Source: Paenibacillus tianjinensis
Lineage (GTDB): Bacteria > Bacillota > Bacilli > Paenibacillales > Paenibacillaceae
Assembly: GCF_017086365.1 (NCBI RefSeq)
Contig: NZ_CP070969.1
Coordinates: 4,464,001-4,528,000 of the forward strand
Direction of reading: 5' to 3'
Length of the DNA stretch: 64,000 nucleotides
This document shows positions 9,507 through 18,986 of the stretch, one piece after another (the stretch's first letter is position 1; the number at the start of each line of letters is the position of its first letter). The notes under the pieces were generated by a model that saw only the letters and a list, made by a program, of their open reading frames with translations, made no database searches and had not been told where the DNA came from. The translations under genes and the position numbers were made by a program.

Positions 9507-9905
9507 TCAATCCACCGTTATTTGTGCGGCAAGCTCGGCAATTTTTTTGTTCCGCAAATAGTCTTCCATCCGGTTCTCGGCTTCGACCATCACCTGCTGG
9601 ATCAGACATTCGCTGGGATGGTTAAGTGTGCAGTCAAACAGCGAGGCCGTTCCTTCAATCGCGTGAATAATATCGAGAAAAGAAATTTCATCCTTCTTCT
9701 GCTTGAGCAGATAACCGCCTTTCGCCCCCGAGGCCGACTGAATCAGTCCAGCCTTCACCAGCTTGGTCAGAATCTTGGACAGATACGTAGGCGAAACATC
9801 CTGCCGTTCGGCCAGCTGCTGAACACCTACCGGCTTATCAGGAGAAGCGGCGACCAGAAAAAGCATCGTGTGCAGCGCATAATTCGTGGCTTTGGAGTAC
9901 TTCAT
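9507..9905 (-). CDS. Rrf2 family transcriptional regulator
   Basis: Winged-helix Rrf2 regulator (132 residues). Family marks are the N-terminal MKYSKATNYALHTMLFL, the helix-turn-helix SPTYLSKILTKLVKAGLIQS and the wing SGAKGGYLL. Only two cysteines (DCTLNHPSEC) occur in the region where IscR or NsrR carry three Fe-S ligands, so it more likely resembles the YwnA-type members that do not hold a classical cluster. ATG 9905 follows GAGGTGG by 3 bases. A promoter (9937-9965) overlaps an inverted-repeat site that recurs before the downstream methyltransferase. Confidence 0.88.
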   Translation of the reverse strand: MKYSKATNYALHTMLFLVAASPDKPVGVQQLAERQDVSPTYLSKILTKLVKAGLIQSASGAKGGYLLKQKKDEISFLDIIHAIEGTASLFDCTLNHPSECLIQQVMVEAENRMEDYLRNKKIAELAAQITVD

Positions 9906-9918
9906 CTTCCACCTCAAT

Positions 9919-9942
9919 TAAAGACTTTATTAGTCTATAATA
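9919..9942. promoter_or_regulatory. Proposed Rrf2 operator over the rrf2 -10 box
   Basis: Imperfect inverted repeat TAAAGACT - 5 nt - AGTCTATA on the plus strand. It covers the -10 box of the minus-strand promoter and begins 14 bp before the Rrf2 ATG. The same half-sites recur at 9461-9480. Confidence 0.6.
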
Positions 9943-9965
9943 GCTTTTATTCAGATGAAAGGCAA
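9937..9965 (-). promoter_or_regulatory. Promoter of the rrf2-methyltransferase genes
   Basis: Reading the minus strand: TTGCCT (9965-9960), a 17-bp spacer, then TATTAT (9942-9937). Confidence 0.6.
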
Positions 9966-9973
9966 GCTCAAAC

Positions 9974-10160
9974 TTAACGGGAAAAGCTCCAACTAATTGG
10001 TCCTCTTTCCCCTAGAACATCGAATCAGGTGGAGATACTCCATCTAATTCCCCTAAAAACACGGCACTCAGCCCGTATCTGGGAATTTAGATGGAGAAAA
10101 TCCCACTAGCGTCTATTCACATCATCTCGAGTGTAAATTAGCTGGAGAAAATCCAACTAG
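9974..10160. repeat. Cluster A of the 23-bp palindromic repeat (4 copies)
   Basis: Four 23-bp units at 9974-9996, 10025-10047, 10087-10109 and 10138-10160. General form: TTAG NN GGA, five mostly A-rich bases, then TCC NN CTAA. They fill most of the 354-bp gap between rrf2 and the GH31 gene; apart from them and the rrf2 promoter, no gene is seen there. Related clusters lie at 15972-16158 and 40059-41615. Confidence 0.8.
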
Positions 10161-10259
10161 GTCTGTTCCAATTAGGGTTTTAAGAAATCTGCATGAGCAT
10201 TAAGGTTCTGCCGCCATAGCCGTAGTTCCCCGTTTTCAGCAGTTCCCCCGTGGACCTTC

Positions 10260-12689
10260 TCACCCTATTCTAGCCGTCAAAATTTCACATAACGCACCAA
10301 ACAGCGAATGTTCCAGCTTAAGCGCTGCCAGGGAAGCCAGCGCAGCCGCAGGCGATGCTGACGACTTAACCAAACCGAAGATCCGCTCCTTCAGCTGGAA
10401 CTCAATTTGTGCCCGGTTCAGCAGGGCGAATACGTCTGCTTCTACCCGGTTTTCGGCGAGCATTGCGCCGGCGAAATCAACCTCAATGGCGGTATCCGTC
10501 GCCACCTCCGTTATCACAACCGTTAGGGTATGCGATGCATCGTCATACCCGCTTACCGCCCCGGCTTCCTCGCCACCAACAAGCACCCGCACCTGCGTAT
10601 CGGCCATTCCCATGAAGCAGAGCTTCCAGCTCCGCCGCGAAGGCACGGCCGCAAGGTTCCCGCGGGCAGCGCCAATCGTAAAGCGGGCTGCTTCTTCCCA
10701 GCTCAGTGTCATTTCCGTGCAGCACCAGTTCTCTTCCCGGTCTTCCGGTGCCTCTTCCGCATCTTCCCACAGCTGAAAGCTGCCGCCGCTGCCGGCGAAT
10801 ACCCTAACCTCCAGCTGCTGCGGATTCGCCACCGAGGAGGTATACCCGGTCAGGTCGGCTAGAGGAATGATAGCTCCAGCCTTGGCCAGCACCGGAATGC
10901 TCTCCAGATTCCTGTAGAGCGCCAGGCTGCGTCCGCCGTCATATACTCTTCCGCTGAAGAAATCAATCCAGCGGCCTTCCGGCAGCCACGCTTTGAATTC
11001 GGCAACACCCGTTCTGCGGTCCGCCGGCCGGGTGACCGGACAGGCGATCAGCTCCGTGCCGAAGTAGTACTGGTTCGGCACATCATAAGCCTCTGGCTGC
11101 TCGGCATGATGATAATACATCGGCCGGACCAGCGGAAGCCCGTCCCGGCTGGCATAACGGTTCATAGTATATAAGTACGGAATCAGCCGGTGCCGCAGCG
11201 TCAGCGAAGCCTTCATCACGGACTCTGCGACCGGGTTGAACCGCCACGGTTCCTTGCTGTTGAACGGGCTGGCTGAGCTGTGCAGACGGAGGATCGGCGA
11301 GAAGACGCCGAACTGTACCCAGCGCATCACCAGCTCATCATCCAGATATCCCTGCATATGTCCGCCGATGTCGTGGCTCCACCAGCCGTACCCTGCATTT
11401 GCGGCATTGGCCGTAAAATACGGCTGGAAATCGAGCGATTTCCAGGTGACAATCGTATCGCCAGAGAAACCTACCGGGTAACGGTGACTGCCAAGTCCGG
11501 CATAGCGGGAGAAGGTTAACGGCCTGCTCCCCCGCCGTTCGCTATCCAGATAGTGGTAGTGGTTCAGCATCCAGAGTGGATCGAGGCCCGGCACGCGGGT
11601 CACTCCGCCCTGCTGCCAATCGATCCACCAGAAGTCTACGCCTTCCTCCTCCAGCGGGTGGTGCAGATATTTGAAATAGGCCTGCAGAAATTTCGGATCG
11701 GTAATATCAAACTCCACCGCATCGCCCCGCTCCGGGTCCATGCCCAGCTCAGCGGCAATCGCCAGATAAGGGTCTTCGAAGGCCCGAACCCCATCCGCCG
11801 GATGAACGTTAAGGGTTACGTGCAGTCCCCGCTCGTGCAGCCAGGAGAGGAATTGTCCAGGGTCCGGGAACAGCTCGCGGTTCCAGGTATAACCTGTCCA
11901 GCCGCTACCGTACTGCGGATCGACATCGACTATATGCCAGTCCATATCGATCACCGCGACCGAGAAAGGAATCTGCTCCTGCTCAAACCGCTCCATCAGC
12001 GCTTTGTATTCATCCGCCGTATAGCGATAATAGCGGCTCCACCAGTTGCCGAGCGCATAACGCGGCAGGAGCGGTGTCGGCCCGCACAGCTGATAGAAAT
12101 CCTTCAGGCAGGCCAGATAATCATGGCCGTAGCCGAAGAAATACAAGTCCTGCCCTTCCACGGCACGAGGCGTGACCTGACCGTCCTCCTCCAGCAGCAG
12201 TGAGATGCTGTCGTCAACTAGCGTATACCCGCTGCGGGACAACAGCCCGGGCTCCAGCGGAATCGCCCCGTCCGCATTGTCCAGCGTCCGCGCCGTACCG
12301 CCGAGGTCCAGCGGCGTGTCGCCATAATTCCAGACACTCATCAGGTGACCCGAACCGTTCCGGACGCGCACACTAAGGCCGTGGCGTGAAAAAGGCTGCT
12401 TGTCATAGCTCAAATGCAGGTGCTGGGTAATCATCTCAAGCTTGTTCCCGTGATCGATTATGCGGAATTCCGGGACTGTAAATTCCCGGTTGACCACAGT
12501 CTGTGTAGCCCGATCCTCAAAGATTCCCGCTGCGCTGTATTCCAGGCGGACTAGCTGCGAAGTCAGGACCGTGAAGCGATAACAGTCTCCCTGGATGATT
12601 GCGTCCGTATTAGCGGAAGGCCGCACCTGCAGCTTCATATGTTCAGGCAGGGGCCGCTGCTCATGAATGGCATGATTAGTTTTGTTCAT
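10260..12689 (-). CDS. Glycoside hydrolase family 31 enzyme (alpha-glucosidase type)
   Basis: Large GH31 enzyme (809 residues) without a signal peptide, so probably cytoplasmic. The N-terminal beta-sandwich runs to about residue 200, followed by the TIM barrel with LGNWWSRYYRYT, DMDWH, the nucleophile region DFWWIDWQQGG and the acid/base region GFSGDTIVTW. C-terminal beta domains follow. The WIDWQQG form differs from the textbook nucleophile signature and marks a subgroup whose exact substrate I cannot name (alpha-glucoside or alpha-xyloside). It is the last gene of a minus-strand run with two permeases and a GH13 enzyme, so it probably acts on imported alpha-linked oligosaccharides. Confidence 0.88.
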   Translation of the reverse strand: MNKTNHAIHEQRPLPEHMKLQVRPSANTDAIIQGDCYRFTVLTSQLVRLEYSAAGIFEDRATQTVVNREFTVPEFRIIDHGNKLEMITQHLHLSYDKQPFSRHGLSVRVRNGSGHLMSVWNYGDTPLDLGGTARTLDNADGAIPLEPGLLSRSGYTLVDDSISLLLEEDGQVTPRAVEGQDLYFFGYGHDYLACLKDFYQLCGPTPLLPRYALGNWWSRYYRYTADEYKALMERFEQEQIPFSVAVIDMDWHIVDVDPQYGSGWTGYTWNRELFPDPGQFLSWLHERGLHVTLNVHPADGVRAFEDPYLAIAAELGMDPERGDAVEFDITDPKFLQAYFKYLHHPLEEEGVDFWWIDWQQGGVTRVPGLDPLWMLNHYHYLDSERRGSRPLTFSRYAGLGSHRYPVGFSGDTIVTWKSLDFQPYFTANAANAGYGWWSHDIGGHMQGYLDDELVMRWVQFGVFSPILRLHSSASPFNSKEPWRFNPVAESVMKASLTLRHRLIPYLYTMNRYASRDGLPLVRPMYYHHAEQPEAYDVPNQYYFGTELIACPVTRPADRRTGVAEFKAWLPEGRWIDFFSGRVYDGGRSLALYRNLESIPVLAKAGAIIPLADLTGYTSSVANPQQLEVRVFAGSGGSFQLWEDAEEAPEDREENWCCTEMTLSWEEAARFTIGAARGNLAAVPSRRSWKLCFMGMADTQVRVLVGGEEAGAVSGYDDASHTLTVVITEVATDTAIEVDFAGAMLAENRVEADVFALLNRAQIEFQLKERIFGLVKSSASPAAALASLAALKLEHSLFGALCEILTARIG

Positions 12690-12733
12690 TCTGTCTGCAA
12701 ACCTCTTTTCCGGCCAGCCGGCGTAGATGAAGA

Positions 12734-13657
12734 CTACTCCTTCACCGCGCCGATCATGACCCCCTGGTTAAAGTATTTTTGGATAAACGGATATACGCAC
12801 ATGATCGGTACAGTAGCCACGATGATGACCGAATAGCGCATCATATTCGCCAGCCGCAGCGCGAGCTGCGCAGCCTCACCGGATCCTATGCCTGACTGCA
12901 TTTGATTCGTAATCAGAATGTTGCGGAGAATCAGCTGCAGCGGATGCAGATCCGGATTTTTCAGATAGATTAGGGCATTGAAATAAGAATTCCAGTGACC
13001 GACGGCGATCCATAAGCCCAGCACGGCAATAATCGCTTTGGACAGCGGCAGCACGACCTGTGTAAAAAAGCGGAGATTTCCGCAGCCGTCAATTTGCGCC
13101 GCCTCCCACAAATCCCCGGGAATACTCGTCTGGAAGAAGGTGCGGGCGACAATAATGTTATACACGCCTACCGAGAACGGCAGCACCATCACCAGGAACG
13201 TATCATACAGATGAAAATCGCGGATGGTCAGAAAGGTCGGAATCAGTCCGCCGTTAAAGAACATCGTAAAAATAAAGAACAGCGACAAAAACCTGCGTCC
13301 TCTCAGATCCTTGCGTGAGAGCGCATAGGCCGCTGAGATGTTTACAGCCAGGCCGATGGCTGTTCCGGCAATGGTGTACAGAATTGTATTCCGGTAGCCG
13401 ATCCAGATATTTTTATGGCGCAGCAGCTCCTGATATCCGTCCAGGGTGAACCCTTTCGGAAACAGCCAGACCTGCCCGCCGGACACCGCCGAAGGATCAC
13501 TGAAGGAAGCGATAATGATAAAATACAGCGGATAAATCAGGATGATCAGAAAGATCACCGCAACAGCGTACATCACTATTTCCATAACCGTGTCCGAGGA
13601 ACGGTTGTTTTTGATCTTCCTCTTGTTCTCTTTAATTACAGGCGTTAATACTCCCAT
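12734..13657 (-). CDS. Carbohydrate ABC transporter permease (LplC/YtcP type)
   Basis: Six-helix inner-membrane permease (307 residues) of the CUT1 family. The cytoplasmic EAA loop that contacts the ATPase reads EAAQIDGCGNLRFFTQVVLPL. The start at 13657 has GGGAGGAG 7 bases upstream; a TTG-type extension of 8 codons is less likely. It follows the partner permease by 17 bp. No ATP-binding gene is present in the cluster, as usual for this family, where a shared MsmX-type ATPase serves several importers. Confidence 0.92.
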   Translation of the reverse strand: MGVLTPVIKENKRKIKNNRSSDTVMEIVMYAVAVIFLIILIYPLYFIIIASFSDPSAVSGGQVWLFPKGFTLDGYQELLRHKNIWIGYRNTILYTIAGTAIGLAVNISAAYALSRKDLRGRRFLSLFFIFTMFFNGGLIPTFLTIRDFHLYDTFLVMVLPFSVGVYNIIVARTFFQTSIPGDLWEAAQIDGCGNLRFFTQVVLPLSKAIIAVLGLWIAVGHWNSYFNALIYLKNPDLHPLQLILRNILITNQMQSGIGSGEAAQLALRLANMMRYSVIIVATVPIMCVYPFIQKYFNQGVMIGAVKE

Positions 13658-13674
13658 AACTCTGCTCCTCCCTT

Positions 13675-14598
13675 CTACCACAAGCTGTTTTCGCTGATTT
13701 TTTTGGAAATCTGATTGACGATGATGAGCAGAATAAAGTTAATGACGGTGTTGAACAGGTTGACCGCCGAAGAAAAGCTGTACTGGCTGCTGAGCAGACC
13801 GATTTTGTAGACATAGGTGGACAGAATTTCGCTCGAGGTGGCATTGAGATCATTCTGCATCAGATAGACCTTCTCAAAACCAACCCCGAGCAGACCCCCG
13901 ACACGCAAAATAAGCAGGGTGACCGCCGTCGGCATCAGCATCGGAATATCGATAAACCGCACTTTATGCCAGCGGCTTGCGCCGTCAACGGTTGCGGCTT
14001 CATACAGACTGGGGTCAACGGCCGACAATGCAGCGATAAAAATAATACTGTCCCAGCCGACATGCTGCCACACATCCGACCATACATACACGCTGCTGAA
14101 CAGCGCGGAGGAGCCCATCAGATCAGGTGCTTCTTTTCCAAACAAGCTGTACAGATTGCCCACCAGCCCCGTGCTTGGAGACAGCAGAATGACCATCAGC
14201 CCGACCATGACCACTGTTGAGATGAAATGCGGCATATAGGATACGGTTTGAAAAAAACGCCGGAAGCGGTTCGGCCGCATCTGATTAACCATAAGCGCTA
14301 GGATAATCGGAATCGGAAAGGTAACGAGACTGTACACGCTGATAATCAGCGTGTTCTTAATGGTATTCGAGAATTGATATGAATTAAAAAACTTCTCAAA
14401 ATATTTGAAGCCTGCCCACGGACTATCGGCAATCCCCATAGCCGGGCTGTAATCTTTAAAAGCAATGAGTACGCCATACATCGGCTTGTAAGCAAATAAC
14501 AGTGAAAGCACGACAGCGGGGAGCAGCAGCAAATAAAGTCCCCAGTTTCTTTTCACAGCTCCGAACGTCCCCGCGGGACTCGCTTGGCCGGATCTCAT
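13675..14598 (-). CDS. Carbohydrate ABC transporter permease (LplB/YteP type)
   Basis: Partner permease of 307 residues with six predicted helices and the EAA loop YEAATVDGASRWHKVRFIDI. The N-terminal segment GLYLLLLPAVVLSLLFAYKP is the typical first helix of the LplB group. GGAGGGG precedes the ATG. The ATG overlaps the stop of the GH13 gene as ATGA (14595-14598), so translation is probably coupled. Confidence 0.93.
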   Translation of the reverse strand: MRSGQASPAGTFGAVKRNWGLYLLLLPAVVLSLLFAYKPMYGVLIAFKDYSPAMGIADSPWAGFKYFEKFFNSYQFSNTIKNTLIISVYSLVTFPIPIILALMVNQMRPNRFRRFFQTVSYMPHFISTVVMVGLMVILLSPSTGLVGNLYSLFGKEAPDLMGSSALFSSVYVWSDVWQHVGWDSIIFIAALSAVDPSLYEAATVDGASRWHKVRFIDIPMLMPTAVTLLILRVGGLLGVGFEKVYLMQNDLNATSSEILSTYVYKIGLLSSQYSFSSAVNLFNTVINFILLIIVNQISKKISENSLW

Positions 14599-15908
14599 GA
14601 AATCCCCTCCTGAATCATTAGTTGTTTGGACTCTAATATGACCGGCCGGGCAGCACAGAACAGCCTGCCTCCGGCTACAGTAACCTCACTGCCGTCAATC
14701 AAATTGCAGTAGACTCCATCCGGGAGTCCTGTATCTACTTCTGCGGACTTACCTCTCAGACTGAATACGCCAACCAGCTTCTGTTCACCCCAGATATAGG
14801 TACCGGTGATTATGTCTTCTTCTTCAAGTGCGCACAGATTACAGATGCCCTGGGCCATAATCTCCTTCTGTTTGACGGAATAGAGCGCAGCGAACAGCCA
14901 GGACAGGTCGGTGCCGGTGTTCCAGCTGACCTTGTCCTTATCGAACAGGTCGGGGCAAACCTCATTCGCCATTTCCTGTCCGCCGTAAATCAGCGCCATT
15001 CCCTTCTGGAAATACAGGAAGGCCGTCCAGTTGATCAGGTCCTGTTCATCCGGGATTACCGACTTGGCCCGGGCCCGGTCATGATTCTCCAGAAACCGCA
15101 GCTTGACATAATTATCGGGATACAGATATTCCTGGGCGTTGATCTTCTCCACATAGCTGCCCAGTGTATTCTCTCCGGCCAGATATCCGCTGTAATACGG
15201 ATAAATATCGTAGTCATAGCAGGCATCGAAGGCCTGCAGAATTTCAGCATCACTGAGTCCGGTCAAGCCCAGTGAACGGAGATGCATAATAAAGCCTGGT
15301 TCAATCGATTCAGCCAGCCACAGACAGTCCGGATTAACCTCAGCAACCTCCTCACGGGCGCGCTGCCAGAACTCGAGCGGCAGCAGCGGTGCAACGTCGC
15401 AGCGAAAGCCGTCCACGAGTCCGGCCCACATCCGCAGCGTCTCGATCTGATACTCCCATAATTCTGTGCTCGTATAATCCAGATCTACAATATCGGCCCA
15501 ATCACCGGCACGGTTGCCAAACTGGCCTTCCGGCGTTTTGTAGAAAAATTCCGGATGCTGCTTCACCAGCACCGAATCCGGCGAGGTGTGATTGTACACC
15601 ACATCCATGATGCATTTCATCCCATGGTCATGGATCGCGCCGACCAGACGTGTGAAATCCTCCGGCGTTCCCAGCTCCGGGTTAATCTCCCGGTAGTCCT
15701 GATTGGCATACGGACTGCCGAGTCTTCCTTTGCGGTCCATACGGCCGATCGGATGAACCGGCAGCAGCCAGATGATGTCCACACCCAGCCTGCGGATACG
15801 CCCGAGATCCCGTTCCACAGCCCGGAAGGTACCTTCTTCACTGTGATTGCGGACATAAACCGAATAAACAACACTGCTGCGCAGTGATTTCGCTGTTACC
15901 TTCGCCAT
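14595..15908 (-). CDS. Glycoside hydrolase family 13 (alpha-amylase family) enzyme
   Basis: Compact GH13 protein of 437 residues with no signal peptide. Conserved regions: DVVYNH (I), DGFRCDVA with the nucleophile Asp (II), WLAES with the acid/base Glu (III) and FLENHD with the third carboxylate (IV). The short early B domain and lack of starch-binding modules fit an intracellular oligosaccharide hydrolase or transferase rather than a secreted amylase. GGAGTG precedes the ATG. It heads the GH13-permease-permease-GH31 run, and cluster B repeats separate it from the damaged LacI gene upstream. Confidence 0.88.
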   Translation of the reverse strand: MAKVTAKSLRSSVVYSVYVRNHSEEGTFRAVERDLGRIRRLGVDIIWLLPVHPIGRMDRKGRLGSPYANQDYREINPELGTPEDFTRLVGAIHDHGMKCIMDVVYNHTSPDSVLVKQHPEFFYKTPEGQFGNRAGDWADIVDLDYTSTELWEYQIETLRMWAGLVDGFRCDVAPLLPLEFWQRAREEVAEVNPDCLWLAESIEPGFIMHLRSLGLTGLSDAEILQAFDACYDYDIYPYYSGYLAGENTLGSYVEKINAQEYLYPDNYVKLRFLENHDRARAKSVIPDEQDLINWTAFLYFQKGMALIYGGQEMANEVCPDLFDKDKVSWNTGTDLSWLFAALYSVKQKEIMAQGICNLCALEEEDIITGTYIWGEQKLVGVFSLRGKSAEVDTGLPDGVYCNLIDGSEVTVAGGRLFCAARPVILESKQLMIQEGIS

Positions 15909-15971
15909 TCCGTTACACTCCTATAGTTGAAATAGACAAACGCCCTGTTGATTAGCTGTACGCTTAGCATA

Positions 15972-16158
15972 CTAAGTGGAATTTCTCCACTTAATTCTTC
16001 ATCAAACAACGGTTTTAGAATAATAGTGGGAAAAACTCCACTTAATCCTTTCGAATTTGTTTCTCAGAGGGATAATTGGCCGAAATAGATGGAGGTTTTC
16101 CAGTTAAATATCGTAATTCATGAAAAGTAATGGACTTAGGTGGAGAAAATCCAACTAA
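15972..16158. repeat. Cluster B of the 23-bp palindromic repeat (4 copies)
   Basis: Units at 15972-15994, 16023-16045, 16085-16107 and 16136-16158, same form as cluster A. Unit-to-unit spacing (51, 62 and 51 bp) is almost the same as in cluster A (51, 62 and 51 bp), so the two clusters share an arrangement and not only a motif. They lie between the GH13 gene and the LacI-type gene. Confidence 0.8.
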
Positions 16159-16188
16159 ACTAAGCTCTGGAGCAGACGGTTTATCATC

Positions 16189-16908
16189 TCAAGATTGATT
16201 TCGCAGGACGAATTGGGCCGCTTTGATGAAGCGTCCCTCCGGGAGCGGCGTTTTGCCTGGTCTTTGGATGCTTTCAATCAGCATTAGTGAGGCCATAGCG
16301 CCCATCCGCGAGATGCAGTCATCCATCAGCCCGTCAAATAAAGGCCCTCCCTGTGAGCAGCCTGTAAAGCCTGCACTTGCCGGATCAACCACCTGAGATT
16401 TGAATTTGACCTGCTGTCCTTGACTCTGGTTCCTACCAAACGCCGCCCGGTCATCCTCGACCAGTACAAACGGATAACTGCCCTGCTTCAAAAAATTGAC
16501 TTCCGCGCTGTTCATGCGGGAGGCCAGCAGTATGACACCATCGGCACGTCCGCCCTTCATGAGACGGGAAACGGCTTCCAGCTCTTCCTGTTCCCCTGCG
16601 CCTGACCCGATCTGAATGTCATAGCTGAGACGCCCGGCCCCCAGCACAATTCCGCGGATCAATTCCATAAAAAACAGATTGGAGGACCATTTCTCCGCCG
16701 TACCCGGCAGCAGCACGCAGATGCAGCGGGTTGACCGCGTGACAAGGTTCTGCGCGATAATATTCGGCGTATACCCCAATTCCTCCATCGTTTGGCGGAC
16801 TTTGCGGGAAGTCTCCTCCCTGACATTCGAATGGCCCGTCAATACCCGGGAGACCGTGGAAATGGAGACTCCCGCCCGGCGGGCTACTTTTTTCATCGTA
16901 ACTGTCAT
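16189..16908 (-). pseudogene. LacI family regulator with internal deletion
   Basis: The N-terminal DNA-binding part is intact (KKVARRAGVSISTVSRVL, then the hinge region), and the first half of the sugar-binding domain is recognisable up to PFVLVEDDRAAF. The usual middle of the domain is then missing: about 100 residues with the VDNDN/GG, GHRRIA and GFDD blocks are absent. A short unrelated-looking linker follows, then the usual C-terminal stretch (RMGAMASLMLIESIQ, AAQFVLRNQS). Length is 239 residues against about 335 for the family. The frame is open, so a protein may be made and could bind DNA but probably not effector. GGAGG lies just before the ATG pair at 16911/16908. It sits between the binding lipoprotein and GH13 genes. 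Confidence 0.75.
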
Positions 16909-17004
16909 CATATCCTCCTCCAGCAGGTCACTCGCCTCTTATTAACATGGGCTTGGCCAGTCATTCCTCATCCCCGGCCGCCTGCAGCTGTCCCGGAGAC
17001 AATA

Positions 17005-17034
17005 CCGCCCCGCGCAATGGGCTGCGCAGGGCGG
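17005..17034 (-). terminator. GC-rich hairpin between binding-protein and lacI-type genes
   Basis: CCGCCC and CGCGCA pair with TGCGC and GGGCGG. The T-run is poor, so it may act as an attenuator or an RNA-stabilising hairpin that raises binding-protein output relative to downstream genes. Confidence 0.45.
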
Positions 17035-17055
17035 ATGAACAGAGAGGGAAACGAA

Positions 17056-18663
17056 TTATTTTACACTTACATAGCGGCTGTAAGCTTCCGTACGGATCTT
17101 CAGCAGCTTTTCCAGACCCATGTCGTTCAGCTTCTTCACATAGTCATCCCAGCCTTCATCAATACCGCCTTTGCTGATAAACTGGGCACGCATGGTGTTC
17201 ACATAGGTGTCAATGTCCGTAGTCAAGGTAGGCAGCTCCTGGAATTCCTCGGCAGTGTACATAACGTTAGGGAATGGCTCTGTCACATATTCACTGCCCA
17301 GCTTATCGAGCTGCAGCTTCAGGCCGTCTCCGCTTTCCGTGCTCAGCACAATGTTCTTCTCAAACGCAGGGCTTACATATTTCGGACCGAAATCGCGGAG
17401 CGACTGATCCCAGTACCAGGCATCTGCGCTGGTTCCGGCTGGCGGGTCCATAAGGGTATAAGTGCCGTCATCGTTCTTCTGGATAACGGTTCCGATCGCG
17501 CCCCAGAAGTTTTGGATACTTGCTTCATTGGTGTAGAACTGATCAGCCCAGCGGGCAGCGATTTCCGGTGTTTTGCAGGAAGAGGTGATCAGCAGCTCAT
17601 TGCGTGCCAGGTTCATCCCAATCGGATTACCGATGGTGTAGCGCTTGCCGTCCGGTCCGGCGATCGGCGGAATAGTTTCATACTGGTCGCCCCATTTGCC
17701 GAATACGGCATCCGGTGTCCACTGGTAGGAGAAGCCGACAACCGGAGCATCCGGATTCTGGAACTTCGCGGATCTCATCGTATCGTCCTGTGTGAACAGC
17801 TCTTTGTCGAGCAGACCTTCGTTATACAATTTATTTTCCCATTTGAGGCCTTCCTTGTATTCTTCTGATGTCGGGTAATAGATCGCTTTACCATCCTTCA
17901 CCAGCATGTTGTTATTGTTCAGGTCGGCAATTCCGAAGGGGCTGATCAGGTCATTGCTCACTTCGATGTAAGGAATCTCATCCTGCTTGCCGTTGCCGTT
18001 CGGGTCCTGCTCTTTGAAGGCTTTCATCACGTTGTAGAGATCGTCGATAGTATCCGGAACCTTCAGGCCCAGCTTGTCGAGCCAGGTTTTGTTGATGACC
18101 GGCTGGCGGGAGCTCATCGGACGCGAAGGCAGTCTGGCCGGCATTGAGTAGATTTTTCCGTCAGGGAAGGTGCTGATCTTCTTCATATCCGGCGTTTCTT
18201 CCATCGCTGCCTTGAGGTTAGGCATATACTGGTCGATATAGTCATCCAGCGGGCGGAAATAGCTCAGGTTATTCACGATATCGGAGTCGGAGAAGGTCTG
18301 GTCACCCAGCACCACATCCGGCAGCGTCCCGCTGGCCAGCATGATCGACTTCTGTTCGGCCCAGTCATTGGAGGACATAACCTGCCAGTCTATTTTCACA
18401 TTTGTATTGGTTTCGAGATCCTTCAGCCATTGGTTCTGGGTAAACGTATCGCCCATGCTGCCCCAGCGTACGGTCAGTACCTTCAGCGTCACCGGCTCGC
18501 TTACAATCGGCAGCCCTTCTTTGTTGAAGCTCCCCGCATCGCTGGCTGCGGAGTTATTCTCCTTATTATTGCCGCTGCAGCCGGCCAGTCCCGCTACCAT
18601 TACAGCTGCCAGAAGGCCGGTAGTCAGCTTCTTGGCTGTAAACTTTCTGCTCTGTTTAACCAT
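17056..18663 (-). CDS. Extracellular sugar-binding lipoprotein (LplA/YtcQ type)
   Basis: Substrate-binding lipoprotein of a CUT1 importer, 535 residues. The signal peptide has a lysine-rich start and ends in the lipobox LAGC, so it would be anchored to the outer face of the membrane. The long form (about 500-550 residues) is the LplA/YtcQ group that pairs with LplB/LplC permeases such as those at 12734-14598. ATG 18663 is chosen: the GGGGG ribosome site directly touches an ATG 9 bp earlier, so the later one fits. It is first in the minus-strand gene run and divergent from the two-component system at 18987. Confidence 0.9.
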   Translation of the reverse strand: MVKQSRKFTAKKLTTGLLAAVMVAGLAGCSGNNKENNSAASDAGSFNKEGLPIVSEPVTLKVLTVRWGSMGDTFTQNQWLKDLETNTNVKIDWQVMSSNDWAEQKSIMLASGTLPDVVLGDQTFSDSDIVNNLSYFRPLDDYIDQYMPNLKAAMEETPDMKKISTFPDGKIYSMPARLPSRPMSSRQPVINKTWLDKLGLKVPDTIDDLYNVMKAFKEQDPNGNGKQDEIPYIEVSNDLISPFGIADLNNNNMLVKDGKAIYYPTSEEYKEGLKWENKLYNEGLLDKELFTQDDTMRSAKFQNPDAPVVGFSYQWTPDAVFGKWGDQYETIPPIAGPDGKRYTIGNPIGMNLARNELLITSSCKTPEIAARWADQFYTNEASIQNFWGAIGTVIQKNDDGTYTLMDPPAGTSADAWYWDQSLRDFGPKYVSPAFEKNIVLSTESGDGLKLQLDKLGSEYVTEPFPNVMYTAEEFQELPTLTTDIDTYVNTMRAQFISKGGIDEGWDDYVKKLNDMGLEKLLKIRTEAYSRYVSVK

Positions 18664-18840
18664 TGTGTACATCCCCCGTTTCTGTTGTGTGCATCCTCTT
18701 TACATGTCTAATCATAACCGCCCGCATCTCCGTATTCCGGACGCTTTGCCGCCGTTATTCGGACCTCTGTCTCCGTTTGTACACCCTGGAGTAGCTTAAC
18801 ACTGCCCGCTTCAAAAATTCATATAACAGTTTCCAGACTT

Positions 18841-18855
18841 TTGTTAGCGCTTTCC
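18841..18855. promoter_or_regulatory. Possible catabolite-response element
   Basis: TTGTTAGCGCTTTCC has the AGCGCTTT core of CcpA sites but differs from the consensus at two positions. It lies in the 323-bp gap between the divergent binding-protein and sensor-kinase genes. No clear -35/-10 pair could be assigned there for either gene. Confidence 0.3.
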
Positions 18856-18986
18856 GGACTTTGCGGGGAATCGGCTGTCTGTTCTTATGTTTTTTTGCCG
18901 TAAAGGTTTTATAATGATTTTGTTACCTACAATAAAACGCATTCATAGATGTGATTGCATAGAAAGGACCCGGTACGACAGAGCCT

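Noticed and set aside
16792..17868. Plus-strand frame of 358 codons opposite the binding lipoprotein
   Set aside because: The minus-strand frame has a lipobox and family length; the plus frame has neither start site nor motif.
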